A stretch of DNA of 64,000 nt, taken from Elusimicrobiota bacterium. Its GTDB lineage: Bacteria > Elusimicrobiota > Elusimicrobia > FEN-1173. The stretch's first letter is position 1. The number at the start of each line of letters is the position of its first letter. Of this stretch, positions 35,484 to 43,745 are shown one piece after another. A model generated the notes under the pieces. The model worked only from the letters and a program-made list of their open reading frames with translations. It did not search any database and had not been told where the DNA came from. The translations under genes were made by a program, and so were the position numbers. The stretch lies in the NCBI GenBank assembly GCA_016721625.1, contig JADKHR010000001.1, positions 868,001 through 932,000 of the forward strand, given 5' to 3'.

Positions 35484-36485
35484 CTAAAGTTTTCCTTTCA
35501 GCCTGCTGGTTTCCCAAAACTCCGCTCCGCGGGTCAGAGCTTTGCTCGCCCCGGGGTCCGACATGCGCGTCAGTTTCGCCATTTCACGAACGGCTTTCCC
35601 TAAATGCTCCACCCCCAGATAGATCAACAGGGCTTTTCCACGCGACACCGATTCCCGCCGCCCTCGCTCAAAAAGACTTTTCACAGGGATCCCCGCCTCC
35701 TTCGCGATCTCCTCCGCCATCGTTTCAATCCTCACGCCCCGTTGCCGATACCCCGCCAGTCGTTTGTCCCCACCTTCCACATCTTTCAGAACGGTTTCCA
35801 CAAAACCTCCACCACCCAAAACCCGCTCGTCATAGGCTTCCCTCTCCGACAGAGACCGCCCTCGGGCCGCCCACAACCCTCCGGCACTCCGAATCAGCCC
35901 TCCCCCCATTAAATCCGGCCGCCTTCCAGCCTTTATCCCTTCCCCCACAAATCGCTCATACAGTCGACGCGCCGTTGCCTCTTTCTTTGAAAATCGCCCC
36001 AGAACCTCCTCCGTTGCCTGCCACGGGCGTTTCCGAGTTCCCATCACCACAGAATGGCCGCTATACGGATACGATTTAAGAGCCCCGAGGTCCTTCACAA
36101 CCTTCCCCCTCAGCGGGTTTAAATGGATATACCTTACCAGCTCGAGCAAATACGGTTCTTCTTCACACACAATGGATTTATATCGGTTTTGAAATAGGTG
36201 CCCTGCCCGCCGATGCCGTCGGTTGAAGGACACAGCGTATCCCGTCATCACCCTCTGCATCAAAGAACTGATCCCTTTCCCACCCGCCCTCACCAACAGG
36301 TGAAAGTGGTTTGGCATCAGAGCCCACCCCAACACCTGCCCGGGACACCGTTCCAATCCCTTCGCCAGCCGCTCCAAAAAGTCCTCGTAGTCTCCCGCTC
36401 CAACAAAAATTGCCCGCCGCTCAATTCCTCGAGCCATGATGTGATACAGAAAACCTGGAACATTGACTCGCGCTTGGCGGGGCAT
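35484..36485 (-). CDS. REP-associated tyrosine transposase (RAYT, Y1/HUH family)
   Basis: The protein begins MPRQARVNVPGFLYHIMARG, the usual RAYT start. It contains the HUH metal-binding motif in LMPNHFHLLVRAG, the catalytic Tyr region MTGYAVSFNRRHRRAGHLFQNRYKS, and ELVRYIHLNPLRGKVV. A C-terminal ~170-residue extension carries a Chromosomal-DnaA-like helical domain (ETMAEEIAKEAGIPVKSLFERGRR), common in one RAYT group. ATG 36485 is the family start; the longer GTG/ATG reading lacks support. The enzyme nicks single-stranded hairpin-flanked DNA. Perfect inverted repeats bracket the gene. Confidence 0.9.
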   Translation of the reverse strand: MPRQARVNVPGFLYHIMARGIERRAIFVGAGDYEDFLERLAKGLERCPGQVLGWALMPNHFHLLVRAGGKGISSLMQRVMTGYAVSFNRRHRRAGHLFQNRYKSIVCEEEPYLLELVRYIHLNPLRGKVVKDLGALKSYPYSGHSVVMGTRKRPWQATEEVLGRFSKKEATARRLYERFVGEGIKAGRRPDLMGGGLIRSAGGLWAARGRSLSEREAYDERVLGGGGFVETVLKDVEGGDKRLAGYRQRGVRIETMAEEIAKEAGIPVKSLFERGRRESVSRGKALLIYLGVEHLGKAVREMAKLTRMSDPGASKALTRGAEFWETSRLKGKL

Positions 36486-36530
36486 ACAATAACGATACAA
36501 CTCCCCCACCCGATCGTCAATAGTTACTTA

Positions 36531-36548
36531 GTTAAAGACGTCCCCTAT
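36531..36548 (-). repeat. Right 18-bp inverted repeat of the RAYT unit
   Basis: Reverse complement of 35459-35476. It supplies the last codons and the stop of the lipoprotein gene that reads into it. Confidence 0.85.
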
Positions 36549-37032
36549 GATGACTTATTTCCCCTTTCACCGGTTCGACATATTTTGGGTTAAACTTTGG
36601 CACATTCGGATAAAAGGTCATTTCCGCCAACCACGTTACCTCCATTTCCTTCCCTTGGAACGGGCCGTCACTCGTAATCACTGCCATGTAATCAATCCCC
36701 GAATCTTCGAACGTTTTCCAACGTGTCACCTTCACAATCCGGAAAGTGCTCCCTTGCGGAAGAACCCCAAGAATTTGTCGATCATAATATTCAAAAGGTA
36801 ATCTGGGTGGAAGATCCTTTTGATTTGGCAAACCTGTGGTCCCAAAAACATCCAAATGAATATGCCCTTTCGATTCTGAAAAAGAGAAGGCAACTGTATC
36901 TGTTTTCGTAATAAACTCATTTCCAACCATTCCCTTGTAAATCGGGTCTGTGGAAACGTCAGTTGTCTTGGACATGCAACCGATCGACAAAGCAAAGAAG
37001 CCTAAGATAGTGATCAATCTTGGAATCCTCAT
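36532..37032 (-). CDS. Lipoprotein, candidate immunity protein of giant toxin 1
   Basis: This 166-residue protein has a lipoprotein signal (RLITILGFFALSIGC, with lipobox Cys near residue 19) and a beta-rich body of no recognised family. ATG 37032 overlaps the stop of the giant YD-repeat gene by 4 bp (ATGA), so it is translationally coupled to it. Lipoproteins encoded directly after lipase-type toxins commonly act as periplasmic immunity proteins; that role is inferred. The last six codons and the TAA come from the RAYT inverted repeat (36531-36548), so the natural C-terminus may have been replaced. The second giant gene has an unrelated lipoprotein in the same place. Confidence 0.75.
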   Translation of the reverse strand: MRIPRLITILGFFALSIGCMSKTTDVSTDPIYKGMVGNEFITKTDTVAFSFSESKGHIHLDVFGTTGLPNQKDLPPRLPFEYYDRQILGVLPQGSTFRIVKVTRWKTFEDSGIDYMAVITSDGPFQGKEMEVTWLAEMTFYPNVPKFNPKYVEPVKGEISHHRGRL

Positions 37033-40000
37033 TTCAAACCTCGTTCCTTCGCCCAAACATCCACTTCCTGCCGATAGAATTCTTTGAAGCTGTGCCTATT
37101 CCCATCAGCGTTCTGATTGATTCGTGTCCATGCTATATCAATTTTTCGCGACCATTCCGAAAAAACCAGCCAATTGGAGACCCGAATATTATTCCCAAAA
37201 ATAAAGACAGGGTCTCCCTCGTTTCGAACGTTCTTGGCATCAGCCAGCCCCATTGTATTCGCGCTAACGTAAGTCTCCGAACCCAAACCCAGATAATGAA
37301 CATTGCTTCGCTCCTCTTTTGTTAGCAACTCAAGGGCCACATTGCTGATCGCCGTTCCTTGGCTGTGGGCAATAAGATAAACCTCGCCCTTTTCCTGAAT
37401 CCCTCGTCGGAGCGCTGTAGCCGTTTGCACGGCTGGGGTATCAATAACCCCCAGAAACTCGTGAGCCGCCACCTGTAGAATATCCCCTACGTAGGGACCA
37501 TGCGAATTATTAACAATTGCCACAGACGTTTGGATTCCTAACGAAGTGTTGATTGCCCTATTCATTTTTCTTCCACCAACTTCGGAAGTAAACACGCCGT
37601 TAACCGTTACAACCGCTGGGCCCTTCGTGTCAAATTGAAATGCCGCCTGGTTATCAAAGGCGTCGCCACTGAATACGCTGGCCACAATGCCAATGGCGAG
37701 CTTGTTCGCGGTCACGGGATGGGCGCGGGTTATCTCTTGGAAAGACACTGATACGTTCTTCGCGTAGGGTTTCGCAATGGCACCTGCTCTCTCTTGCGCC
37801 ATGGTCCAACCGGCTTGCGCCTTGTCAACGGAATATTCCTTGGCGTTTTTTACCAATTCCACCGTGGCCGAGCCGATTGTTCGCACATCGTCCCGGTAGG
37901 AAATGGCGGTCTCGTGAACCTTCGATGCCGCGCTTCGCGTCACATCCTCGGTCCAATTCACCGCTGTGTTGGCTCCATTTATTGCGGCGTCCTTACCGAC
38001 CGTGAAAGCTTGAGCGGTTTGCGTTACCCATAGATGTGTGGTGGTCTTGGCTCGGTCCGCGGTCTGCACGACCAGGCTTTTCGTTTCATTCCAAATGGTC
38101 TCTACCCTGGACCTCACGGCAGTGTAGGATCCTTTTACCCTCGCACCCGTTCGCGTCCAGAATCCTAATTGTGAATCAACGTCGTGGTCCTCATCTGCCA
38201 ATGGGGAAATGTCGATCTGTGTCGATTGAACCGGCACGGGTGGAACAACGACAGGGCCCTCTCCGGACTGGACGTTGCCGTCGCCCAGCATCGTGGCCAT
38301 GGCAACCACCATACCCCCAACGACCACGGACCCTTTGGACGGCCCAGTGGGGTTCCCTTTTCCACTACTGGAATCCTTGGGAGCATGTGAATCTCTGGCG
38401 CCGAAATCTAAAATGGGCGGGGTGCCGGGTTTTTCTAAGGCCCTACGGCCATCCGCCATGGCCTCCAATGACGGGGCGCGGGCGGGGAGGGGTTTCTCCT
38501 CCGCCTTCGCTCCTACGGTTCGGGAGTGGGGGACGACATCCTTATCCCTCCCGTCAGGACGGACGATCCGGTATCGGCTTGTCCGGGAATCCCCCAAGTC
38601 CTCTGCAGACGCCGCCCCAAAGCTTTTCGCACCGGGCCGCTCCGGCGCCAGGGAAATGTCAACATTTCCACGCCGCTCAGAGCCACGCTCCCACGCCGCG
38701 TTCACGATGAGTTTGGCTTCTTTTAACAAATTGGTCGCTCGTATACCCCCTCGATGCTCGGATGCGCCCGCCGGAAGCAACAATCGGCTATATAGTGGAT
38801 CCCACCCTTCGGGGGTATCAGCGCTATCAAAGGCCTCCGCCATCCTTTCTAGGCGGAGCGCTTCTGCATAAGCTGCTCCAGCTTCGTTACGATATCGTTG
38901 TACTCTTTCATTCCGTCTACGTAATTCTGTTCCAGTGTCCCGTACTTCTGTTCCAGTGTCCCGTACTTCTGTTCCAGCTCTTTCAAATCCTGCCCCGCCT
39001 GCCCGAGCGCGTTGTAGAAGTACTCCAAGATCTTCGACTTGGGCCAGCTGACTATTTCGTCCGGCGTTGGCATTCAATCCTCCCTTTGACAACAGATTTT
39101 CAAGCAGGCGGGGGTTGGTCGGTTGTTTTCCGTCACCAATCGCTTTGTACAAACTCCCATTATGCTCAAGCATTCCCGCTGGCGTCTTCGTTTCAAGTTT
39201 TGTGTAGAGCCGCCCATTGTATTCCGTCTTCCCCTTGGGTATTTTGCCACCCGCTGACATCACCGATTCAATCCTCTTTTCCAGATTAAGCCGCATTTCA
39301 TTCCTTTGTCCCCGCGCGGACATCTCTTCGTTAATCGCCAGCTTCAATTTTTCTTCCGCCTGACCCTTTAGCCGACTCGCCTGCCTTTGAAGAACTCGGG
39401 CGACGAAATTCCCGGCGATCATGAACCCCACTTCTTTCCCATCATCAATTTGCAAACGGGTCCAGCCCAATGCCTTACCGCCCAATTCTACACCACCCTC
39501 GACAGCAACAACAATTCCCGTTGTAATGCCTAAGGCTTGCGCAAACTCTTTTCCACTCCCCAAAGTAAACGAACGAGCCGACTCACCCACCGCACCCCTT
39601 ACGCTCGGGTTCACAAAGGCGCCCGCCTTCGTTGTCGCCGATGCCGCTCCCGCAAACAGGAGAATCCCAGACCCCAGACCAACCCAACTTCCCCATTTTT
39701 GCGCTTCTTCCTTCTCCATCCCGAAATTTTCGGCCATGTTGGTTGTGTGATGCTCAACCACGACCGCTGTCACGGCTCCTAACCGAACAACAGGCACTAT
39801 CCAATTTAATACTTCCAAGACCCCGCGTCCCACCAGCCCAGGCCCAACACTAAGCACCCGCACCCATGTCGGTCGGTCGTAAAGTTCCGCTGTTTTGTCA
39901 TACCCCCATTTCGCAATGCGGAACACGTTGAAGGCTTGGGTAAGTTTGGCGTCCATATCCCCATTCGCTGTCAGCGTGTCAAGATCCTCAGTTAAATCCA

Positions 40001-43000
40001 CCCCCTTCGCTAACATCTTTTCCATCACAAACCCCGGCCATTTCATCAGGCGTAATCCCAATTTCTGATCGGAAGGGGCCGCAATGGCGTTTCGAGCTTC
40101 TCGTTCCGCCAACGCAAAGTCAACGCCACGTTCAACAACGCTTTTTGCCCATTCTGCTTTTGAACTCAGAACGGCGTGGGGTTCGCTAAAACCGCTCTTC
40201 ACGATGTCCCGGATCCCCACACGGAACAGACCTACCCCTTTACTCGCAACAACTTGCAACTCCATACGAATCTTTCCACTTTCCGTGAGCGCCCCTTCAA
40301 CCTGCTTCAGAAATGTTTCAGCTTTTGCCAACCGTTCCACTCCGCGTTCCAGACGCTCAACACGCGACGTCCAACCTCCAAAATCCATTCGCACACTCTC
40401 CAGCAGCGACGCCATTTCCCATTGCCCCCCCTCCGCTAAATCCACCCAACTTTCAGCATTAGCAAGGTTTCTTTCCGCTTCAAGTTGACTCGCTTTCATC
40501 GCTCGCGTCGCGTTTTCATTCGAATTAACAACTCCTATTCTTTCAAATGCCGTGGCGGTCCGGGCCTCCAACGCTTTCACCGCGCCAACGTCAGACAAAG
40601 CGCCATTCGCATTCTCTCGTATTCGGCCAGCGATTGATGTTGCGCTCTCGATCTTCTCCCCATTCGCAACAAATAGATCACCACCCCGCTCCAACAAAAC
40701 CGCGGCCGACACCCCCCCAACGCTCAATGCGCGAACAAAGGAGTATTCCAATCCTTCCTCCGTTGTCCAGGTTCCTGATCCGCCGACGTAAGCCATCCTC
40801 ATCCCGATGCTATGGGTATTCACGCTCTGCGCCGATAACGTGACCACGCCACCATTTAACCCCATCGATTTGCCAGGCAAATCAAGCCACCCATTTCCAT
40901 CCCCGCTAAGTCGATATACCCCGCCGGGAACTTCCATCGCCCCCACTTTCTCAAGGGGCAGACGCATTGATTCGACTTTCCCAACACCACCCCTCAGCGT
41001 GATGATTCCGCTCAGAACAGTTACGCCCCTAACTGTTAATCCCTCGCTAAGAACAATCTTTCCGTGCTCAAGTCTCCCGATTATCCCATCTTTGCCTGGG
41101 ATCACCTCGATCTCTTCGCCATTCGCGGTTTGAAGTGATACGGCCTTCACCCCCGCGCGTGAATACAATTCCCCATGCTTCAGCGTATACCCCTGGGCAC
41201 TACGGCCGCTCACGAAATCGGCGACCTTTTCATATACGCTCGCAATGAAGCTCTTGATTGCCCCACCCAGCCCACCGACAGCGCTGGCGATAGATTGGAT
41301 TAAGCCAGAGTTCGGTTCTTCCAACTGAACCACTCCGATATCTTTTGCAACACGATCAGAAGGACTCACCACTTCGCCGTCCCACATTCCCAGCGCGTCG
41401 CTCGCGCTCGCGTAGAGCGCACCGACAAGGTAACCCTGAACCTTCAGCGGGTGCAGGCCCATCGGTAAAGGCAACACCCCAGGGCTTTTCCGAAAAAGCG
41501 GCTCTAAGGAGTCATAGAGCGATTGCCGTTTCTTCTCTTTTACCGTTTGAGCCCCCGGCACCAGCTTTTCACCTTTCTGTCGCGTTAGATTCGAAATCGG
41601 CGCATCGCCCAGCCTCCGGACACCCGGGCTCAGGATCGAAATTTTTGGATCATTTTCTCCCTCTCCCACCAGAACAGGATGTAACGACCTCTCCAGCACT
41701 GACTGAGGATTCCCTGTGAGGAAAGGGCTTCCGAAAGTTTCCGAAAGGTCAAAGGGAAACAGACTCCCAAGCGAAGGGAACAGACTTAAGGACGGGGGTA
41801 GCGACCTTATCCCCCGGTTCTCGCCCGTTCCCGAAATATCGTTTAACCCCATCCCCAACCCCGCGATGGCTCTCACAGGTGAGGCTAACCCATCCAGCAA
41901 TCCTCTCATGAAGGCTCTCACCGTCATTTTCGGAGCCGGGAGAGATGCCATGGCCTGGCGATATTCCTGTAAAGTTATGTTTATCCCTTGAGCCCGTAGT
42001 TTTTGGACAGCGCGAATTTCTTGAACCTCACGGAATTTTTTCTCACCCAGCGCCATGACGCCACCCGCAAACTCGGCAACAGCTTGGTTAATCAGCCCTC
42101 GGTTAAGTCGATTTTCATCCAAACCCCCGCTACCGTCATTGCTCTTCGAATACATCTGAACGCCGTAAGTTTTCAGAGCCGAAGAGGCCGCCCCTTGGCC
42201 TCCGCTACCCGCCCCCGTCAAAAAGCTACCAAGGGTCAACCACGTGGTCCCCTGTTTCTGATCCCCGTAAGTCAAACCAAGGGTACTAACGAGAGACCCC
42301 GCGATCGTTAGCGCTCCTTGCGTGTAAGTCGGTATTTCACCCGTATCCGAAAACCCCACGCCACGGTTCAGGAGGCCCGTCGTGACCGCCAGCGCGCCCA
42401 CGGTCCATAACGTCTTCCCGTTCGCGCCACCCGCGCTCGCCGCCGCCATCTGGCCGCCCACCTGAATAGACAATAAAGTGTACCGCGCGACGTCGGAAAG
42501 GACTTTTATCTGCTCTCCCGTTTTTGCCACCACTGCCATCGTCGTCCAGGTTCCCCCCACGGCAGTGCTATTCATCCACGCCCCCGCGCCCGCTACCGCC
42601 ACGCTCGCCACGCTGCTATAGAACCCCATCGCGTTTTGCTTGGCTTCCGCACGATCGTGGTTTTCACCGAACATCCCAAGGTCGTGCGTGCTGATCCCTC
42701 GCCGCGCCGTCGCATACAGAGCCGTCGCCGCGGCGATGCACGCCGCCGCCAACGCCTGCGTGCCGGGAATAATCGCTAATACCACCCCCAACACCACCGC
42801 GCCCACTGCCATCACAATATCTTGGGCTTGCATCAGCTTATCCCCGTAGTTCTTGCCCTGCTGGTAGCTCTCTTCCGCCAACGTCGTCGTGTGAGCTTTC
42901 GTCGCCTCTTCATCCAGCGTGCCGTCGGCTTTGTATTGGTTTTGCGTCACCGTGTGGCTTGTGGAATGGATCACCTGCCCCCCCAACGACCCGGATGCCA

Positions 43001-43589
43001 CATACGCCGCCAGCGGCGGACATACCAGAAAAACTAAGTTTAAGAGCGGGAACGATTGGAACGCCTTCGACAATGATTTGGCGAGCCCATGTCCGCCTTT
43101 TTCCACTGTCGCCTTGCTCTGGGTGTATCGTTCCACGTCCAGCGCGCGGCCGGCGCTGTCGAAACTCTTTACCCGCGCGTCCGTCTGTGTCCACACCTTG
43201 TTTCGGTCGTTCCGTTGGCTGGTGGTGATCGTGTGCACCTGCCGGCCGAAACCATCGTATTCCAGCACCTGGACGTCGCTTTCCGTCGTCACCGACTCCG
43301 TGGCGCTTTTCTTCGCGTTCTTTCGCTTCAGGCCTTTTTGGACTTGCTTAACGTAATCGTATTTCTCCACCTGGGTCACGCTTTGGTGGTAGCTGGTGAC
43401 TCTCCCAAGGCTGTCGTATCGGATGTCGTTCCGCAGGGGGGTATTCCACAGGGCAAAAGGCAATGGAGAAAAAGGGGCCGCGTGGACGGCGGAGAGGGGA
43501 GACAGGAGGATGAAAAAGAAGTAATTTACCGTCAGAAATAAGGCAAAGGACCGGCTAGGGAGGGAGCTTCGTTGGGGGCGGTCTCTCAC
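37029..43589 (-). CDS. Giant secreted YD-repeat protein with C-terminal lipase-like domain (putative polymorphic toxin 1)
   Basis: This 2186-residue protein has a signal peptide (FALFLTVNYFFFILLSPLSAVHA) and at once enters YD-repeat sequence (DIRYDSLGRVTSYHQ, LEYDGFGRQVHTITTSQRND). A core with several hydrophobic segments follows (LNLVFLVCPPLAAYVASGSLGG, IIPGTQALAAACIAAATALY). Long helical parts extend to about residue 1700. A linker (TPPILDFGARD to DEDHDVDSQ) is nearly identical to that of the second giant gene. The C-terminal ~270 residues form an alpha/beta hydrolase: VTVNGVFTS, the nucleophile elbow LIAHSQGTAIS (Ser about 2076), and a late His in NRHSFKEFY. Compared with giant 2 it lacks the long N-terminal YD region. 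The stop is coupled to a lipoprotein gene. Confidence 0.85.
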   Translation of the reverse strand: MRDRPQRSSLPSRSFALFLTVNYFFFILLSPLSAVHAAPFSPLPFALWNTPLRNDIRYDSLGRVTSYHQSVTQVEKYDYVKQVQKGLKRKNAKKSATESVTTESDVQVLEYDGFGRQVHTITTSQRNDRNKVWTQTDARVKSFDSAGRALDVERYTQSKATVEKGGHGLAKSLSKAFQSFPLLNLVFLVCPPLAAYVASGSLGGQVIHSTSHTVTQNQYKADGTLDEEATKAHTTTLAEESYQQGKNYGDKLMQAQDIVMAVGAVVLGVVLAIIPGTQALAAACIAAATALYATARRGISTHDLGMFGENHDRAEAKQNAMGFYSSVASVAVAGAGAWMNSTAVGGTWTTMAVVAKTGEQIKVLSDVARYTLLSIQVGGQMAAASAGGANGKTLWTVGALAVTTGLLNRGVGFSDTGEIPTYTQGALTIAGSLVSTLGLTYGDQKQGTTWLTLGSFLTGAGSGGQGAASSALKTYGVQMYSKSNDGSGGLDENRLNRGLINQAVAEFAGGVMALGEKKFREVQEIRAVQKLRAQGINITLQEYRQAMASLPAPKMTVRAFMRGLLDGLASPVRAIAGLGMGLNDISGTGENRGIRSLPPSLSLFPSLGSLFPFDLSETFGSPFLTGNPQSVLERSLHPVLVGEGENDPKISILSPGVRRLGDAPISNLTRQKGEKLVPGAQTVKEKKRQSLYDSLEPLFRKSPGVLPLPMGLHPLKVQGYLVGALYASASDALGMWDGEVVSPSDRVAKDIGVVQLEEPNSGLIQSIASAVGGLGGAIKSFIASVYEKVADFVSGRSAQGYTLKHGELYSRAGVKAVSLQTANGEEIEVIPGKDGIIGRLEHGKIVLSEGLTVRGVTVLSGIITLRGGVGKVESMRLPLEKVGAMEVPGGVYRLSGDGNGWLDLPGKSMGLNGGVVTLSAQSVNTHSIGMRMAYVGGSGTWTTEEGLEYSFVRALSVGGVSAAVLLERGGDLFVANGEKIESATSIAGRIRENANGALSDVGAVKALEARTATAFERIGVVNSNENATRAMKASQLEAERNLANAESWVDLAEGGQWEMASLLESVRMDFGGWTSRVERLERGVERLAKAETFLKQVEGALTESGKIRMELQVVASKGVGLFRVGIRDIVKSGFSEPHAVLSSKAEWAKSVVERGVDFALAEREARNAIAAPSDQKLGLRLMKWPGFVMEKMLAKGVDLTEDLDTLTANGDMDAKLTQAFNVFRIAKWGYDKTAELYDRPTWVRVLSVGPGLVGRGVLEVLNWIVPVVRLGAVTAVVVEHHTTNMAENFGMEKEEAQKWGSWVGLGSGILLFAGAASATTKAGAFVNPSVRGAVGESARSFTLGSGKEFAQALGITTGIVVAVEGGVELGGKALGWTRLQIDDGKEVGFMIAGNFVARVLQRQASRLKGQAEEKLKLAINEEMSARGQRNEMRLNLEKRIESVMSAGGKIPKGKTEYNGRLYTKLETKTPAGMLEHNGSLYKAIGDGKQPTNPRLLENLLSKGGLNANAGRNSQLAQVEDLGVLLQRARAGGAGFERAGTEVRDTGTEVRDTGTELRRRNERVQRYRNEAGAAYAEALRLERMAEAFDSADTPEGWDPLYSRLLLPAGASEHRGGIRATNLLKEAKLIVNAAWERGSERRGNVDISLAPERPGAKSFGAASAEDLGDSRTSRYRIVRPDGRDKDVVPHSRTVGAKAEEKPLPARAPSLEAMADGRRALEKPGTPPILDFGARDSHAPKDSSSGKGNPTGPSKGSVVVGGMVVAMATMLGDGNVQSGEGPVVVPPVPVQSTQIDISPLADEDHDVDSQLGFWTRTGARVKGSYTAVRSRVETIWNETKSLVVQTADRAKTTTHLWVTQTAQAFTVGKDAAINGANTAVNWTEDVTRSAASKVHETAISYRDDVRTIGSATVELVKNAKEYSVDKAQAGWTMAQERAGAIAKPYAKNVSVSFQEITRAHPVTANKLAIGIVASVFSGDAFDNQAAFQFDTKGPAVVTVNGVFTSEVGGRKMNRAINTSLGIQTSVAIVNNSHGPYVGDILQVAAHEFLGVIDTPAVQTATALRRGIQEKGEVYLIAHSQGTAISNVALELLTKEERSNVHYLGLGSETYVSANTMGLADAKNVRNEGDPVFIFGNNIRVSNWLVFSEWSRKIDIAWTRINQNADGNRHSFKEFYRQEVDVWAKERGLK
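38070..38430 (-). repeat. Linker module nearly identical to 54620-54990
   Basis: This segment encodes the linker before the C-terminal hydrolase of giant protein 1. By eye its DNA matches the second giant gene at well over 90 percent, including uninterrupted blocks of more than 35 bases, whereas the shared core elsewhere is about 80 percent alike. Beyond it the two genes have no evident similarity. Confidence 0.75.
38849..39073 (-). CDS. Overlapping internal ORF, coiled-coil protein (inside giant gene 1, +1 frame)
   Basis: A 74-codon ORF begins at ATG 39073, five bases after a strong Shine-Dalgarno (AAGGGAGGA), and lies entirely inside the giant gene in the +1 frame. It encodes MPTPDEIVSWPKSKILEYF followed by heptad repeats with two copies of EQKYGTL, then a Leu-rich C-terminus: a convincing coiled coil. 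The 21-bp DNA repeat at 38929-38970 equals one heptad. The second giant gene has an analogous ORF at the matching place and in the same relative frame (56399-56869). Function unknown. A chaperone, or a structural or regulatory partner of the toxin, is possible; chance cannot be excluded. Confidence 0.5.
   Translation of the reverse strand: MPTPDEIVSWPKSKILEYFYNALGQAGQDLKELEQKYGTLEQKYGTLEQNYVDGMKEYNDIVTKLEQLMQKRSA
38929..38970. repeat. Two tandem copies of a 21-bp unit
   Basis: The unit TGTTCCAGTGTCCCGTACTTC occurs twice and begins a third time. In the giant frame it encodes TEVRDTG repeats, and in the internal frame EQKYGTL heptads. Confidence 0.8.
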
Positions 43590-43708
43590 GAGCAGATTTT
43601 ACCAAAAGAGCCGATTTTGGTGGGGATTCTTACGACAAACTTTTACGACAGAATCGTCGCATGATGCCATACGGTTTGAGGCGACAATCTGGACTGAAAT
43701 CTTTTAAC

Positions 43709-43738
43709 TTGACGAATGACGTCTAGACGTCATAGAAT
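43709..43738 (+). promoter_or_regulatory. Promoter with an 18-bp palindromic operator for the DNA methylase
   Basis: A -35 box TTGACG (43709-43714) and a -10 box TAGAAT (43733-43738) enclose a perfect 18-bp palindrome ATGACGTCTAGACGTCAT (43716-43733). The methylase ATG at 43746 lies only 7 bases after the -10 box, so the transcript is probably leaderless. Binding at the palindrome would block RNA polymerase. The methylase's own N-terminal winged-helix-like domain is a candidate binder. Confidence 0.7.
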
Positions 43739-43745
43739 TACCAGT

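Larger units (their letters stand above)
35459..36548 (-). mobile_element. RAYT transposase unit bounded by inverted repeats
   Basis: A 1090-bp unit with an 18-bp perfect inverted repeat at each end and one REP-associated tyrosine transposase gene inside. Similarity between the ends continues imperfectly for about 12 more bases. It lies at the 3' end of a lipoprotein gene on one side and an IS3 remnant on the other. Confidence 0.7.
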
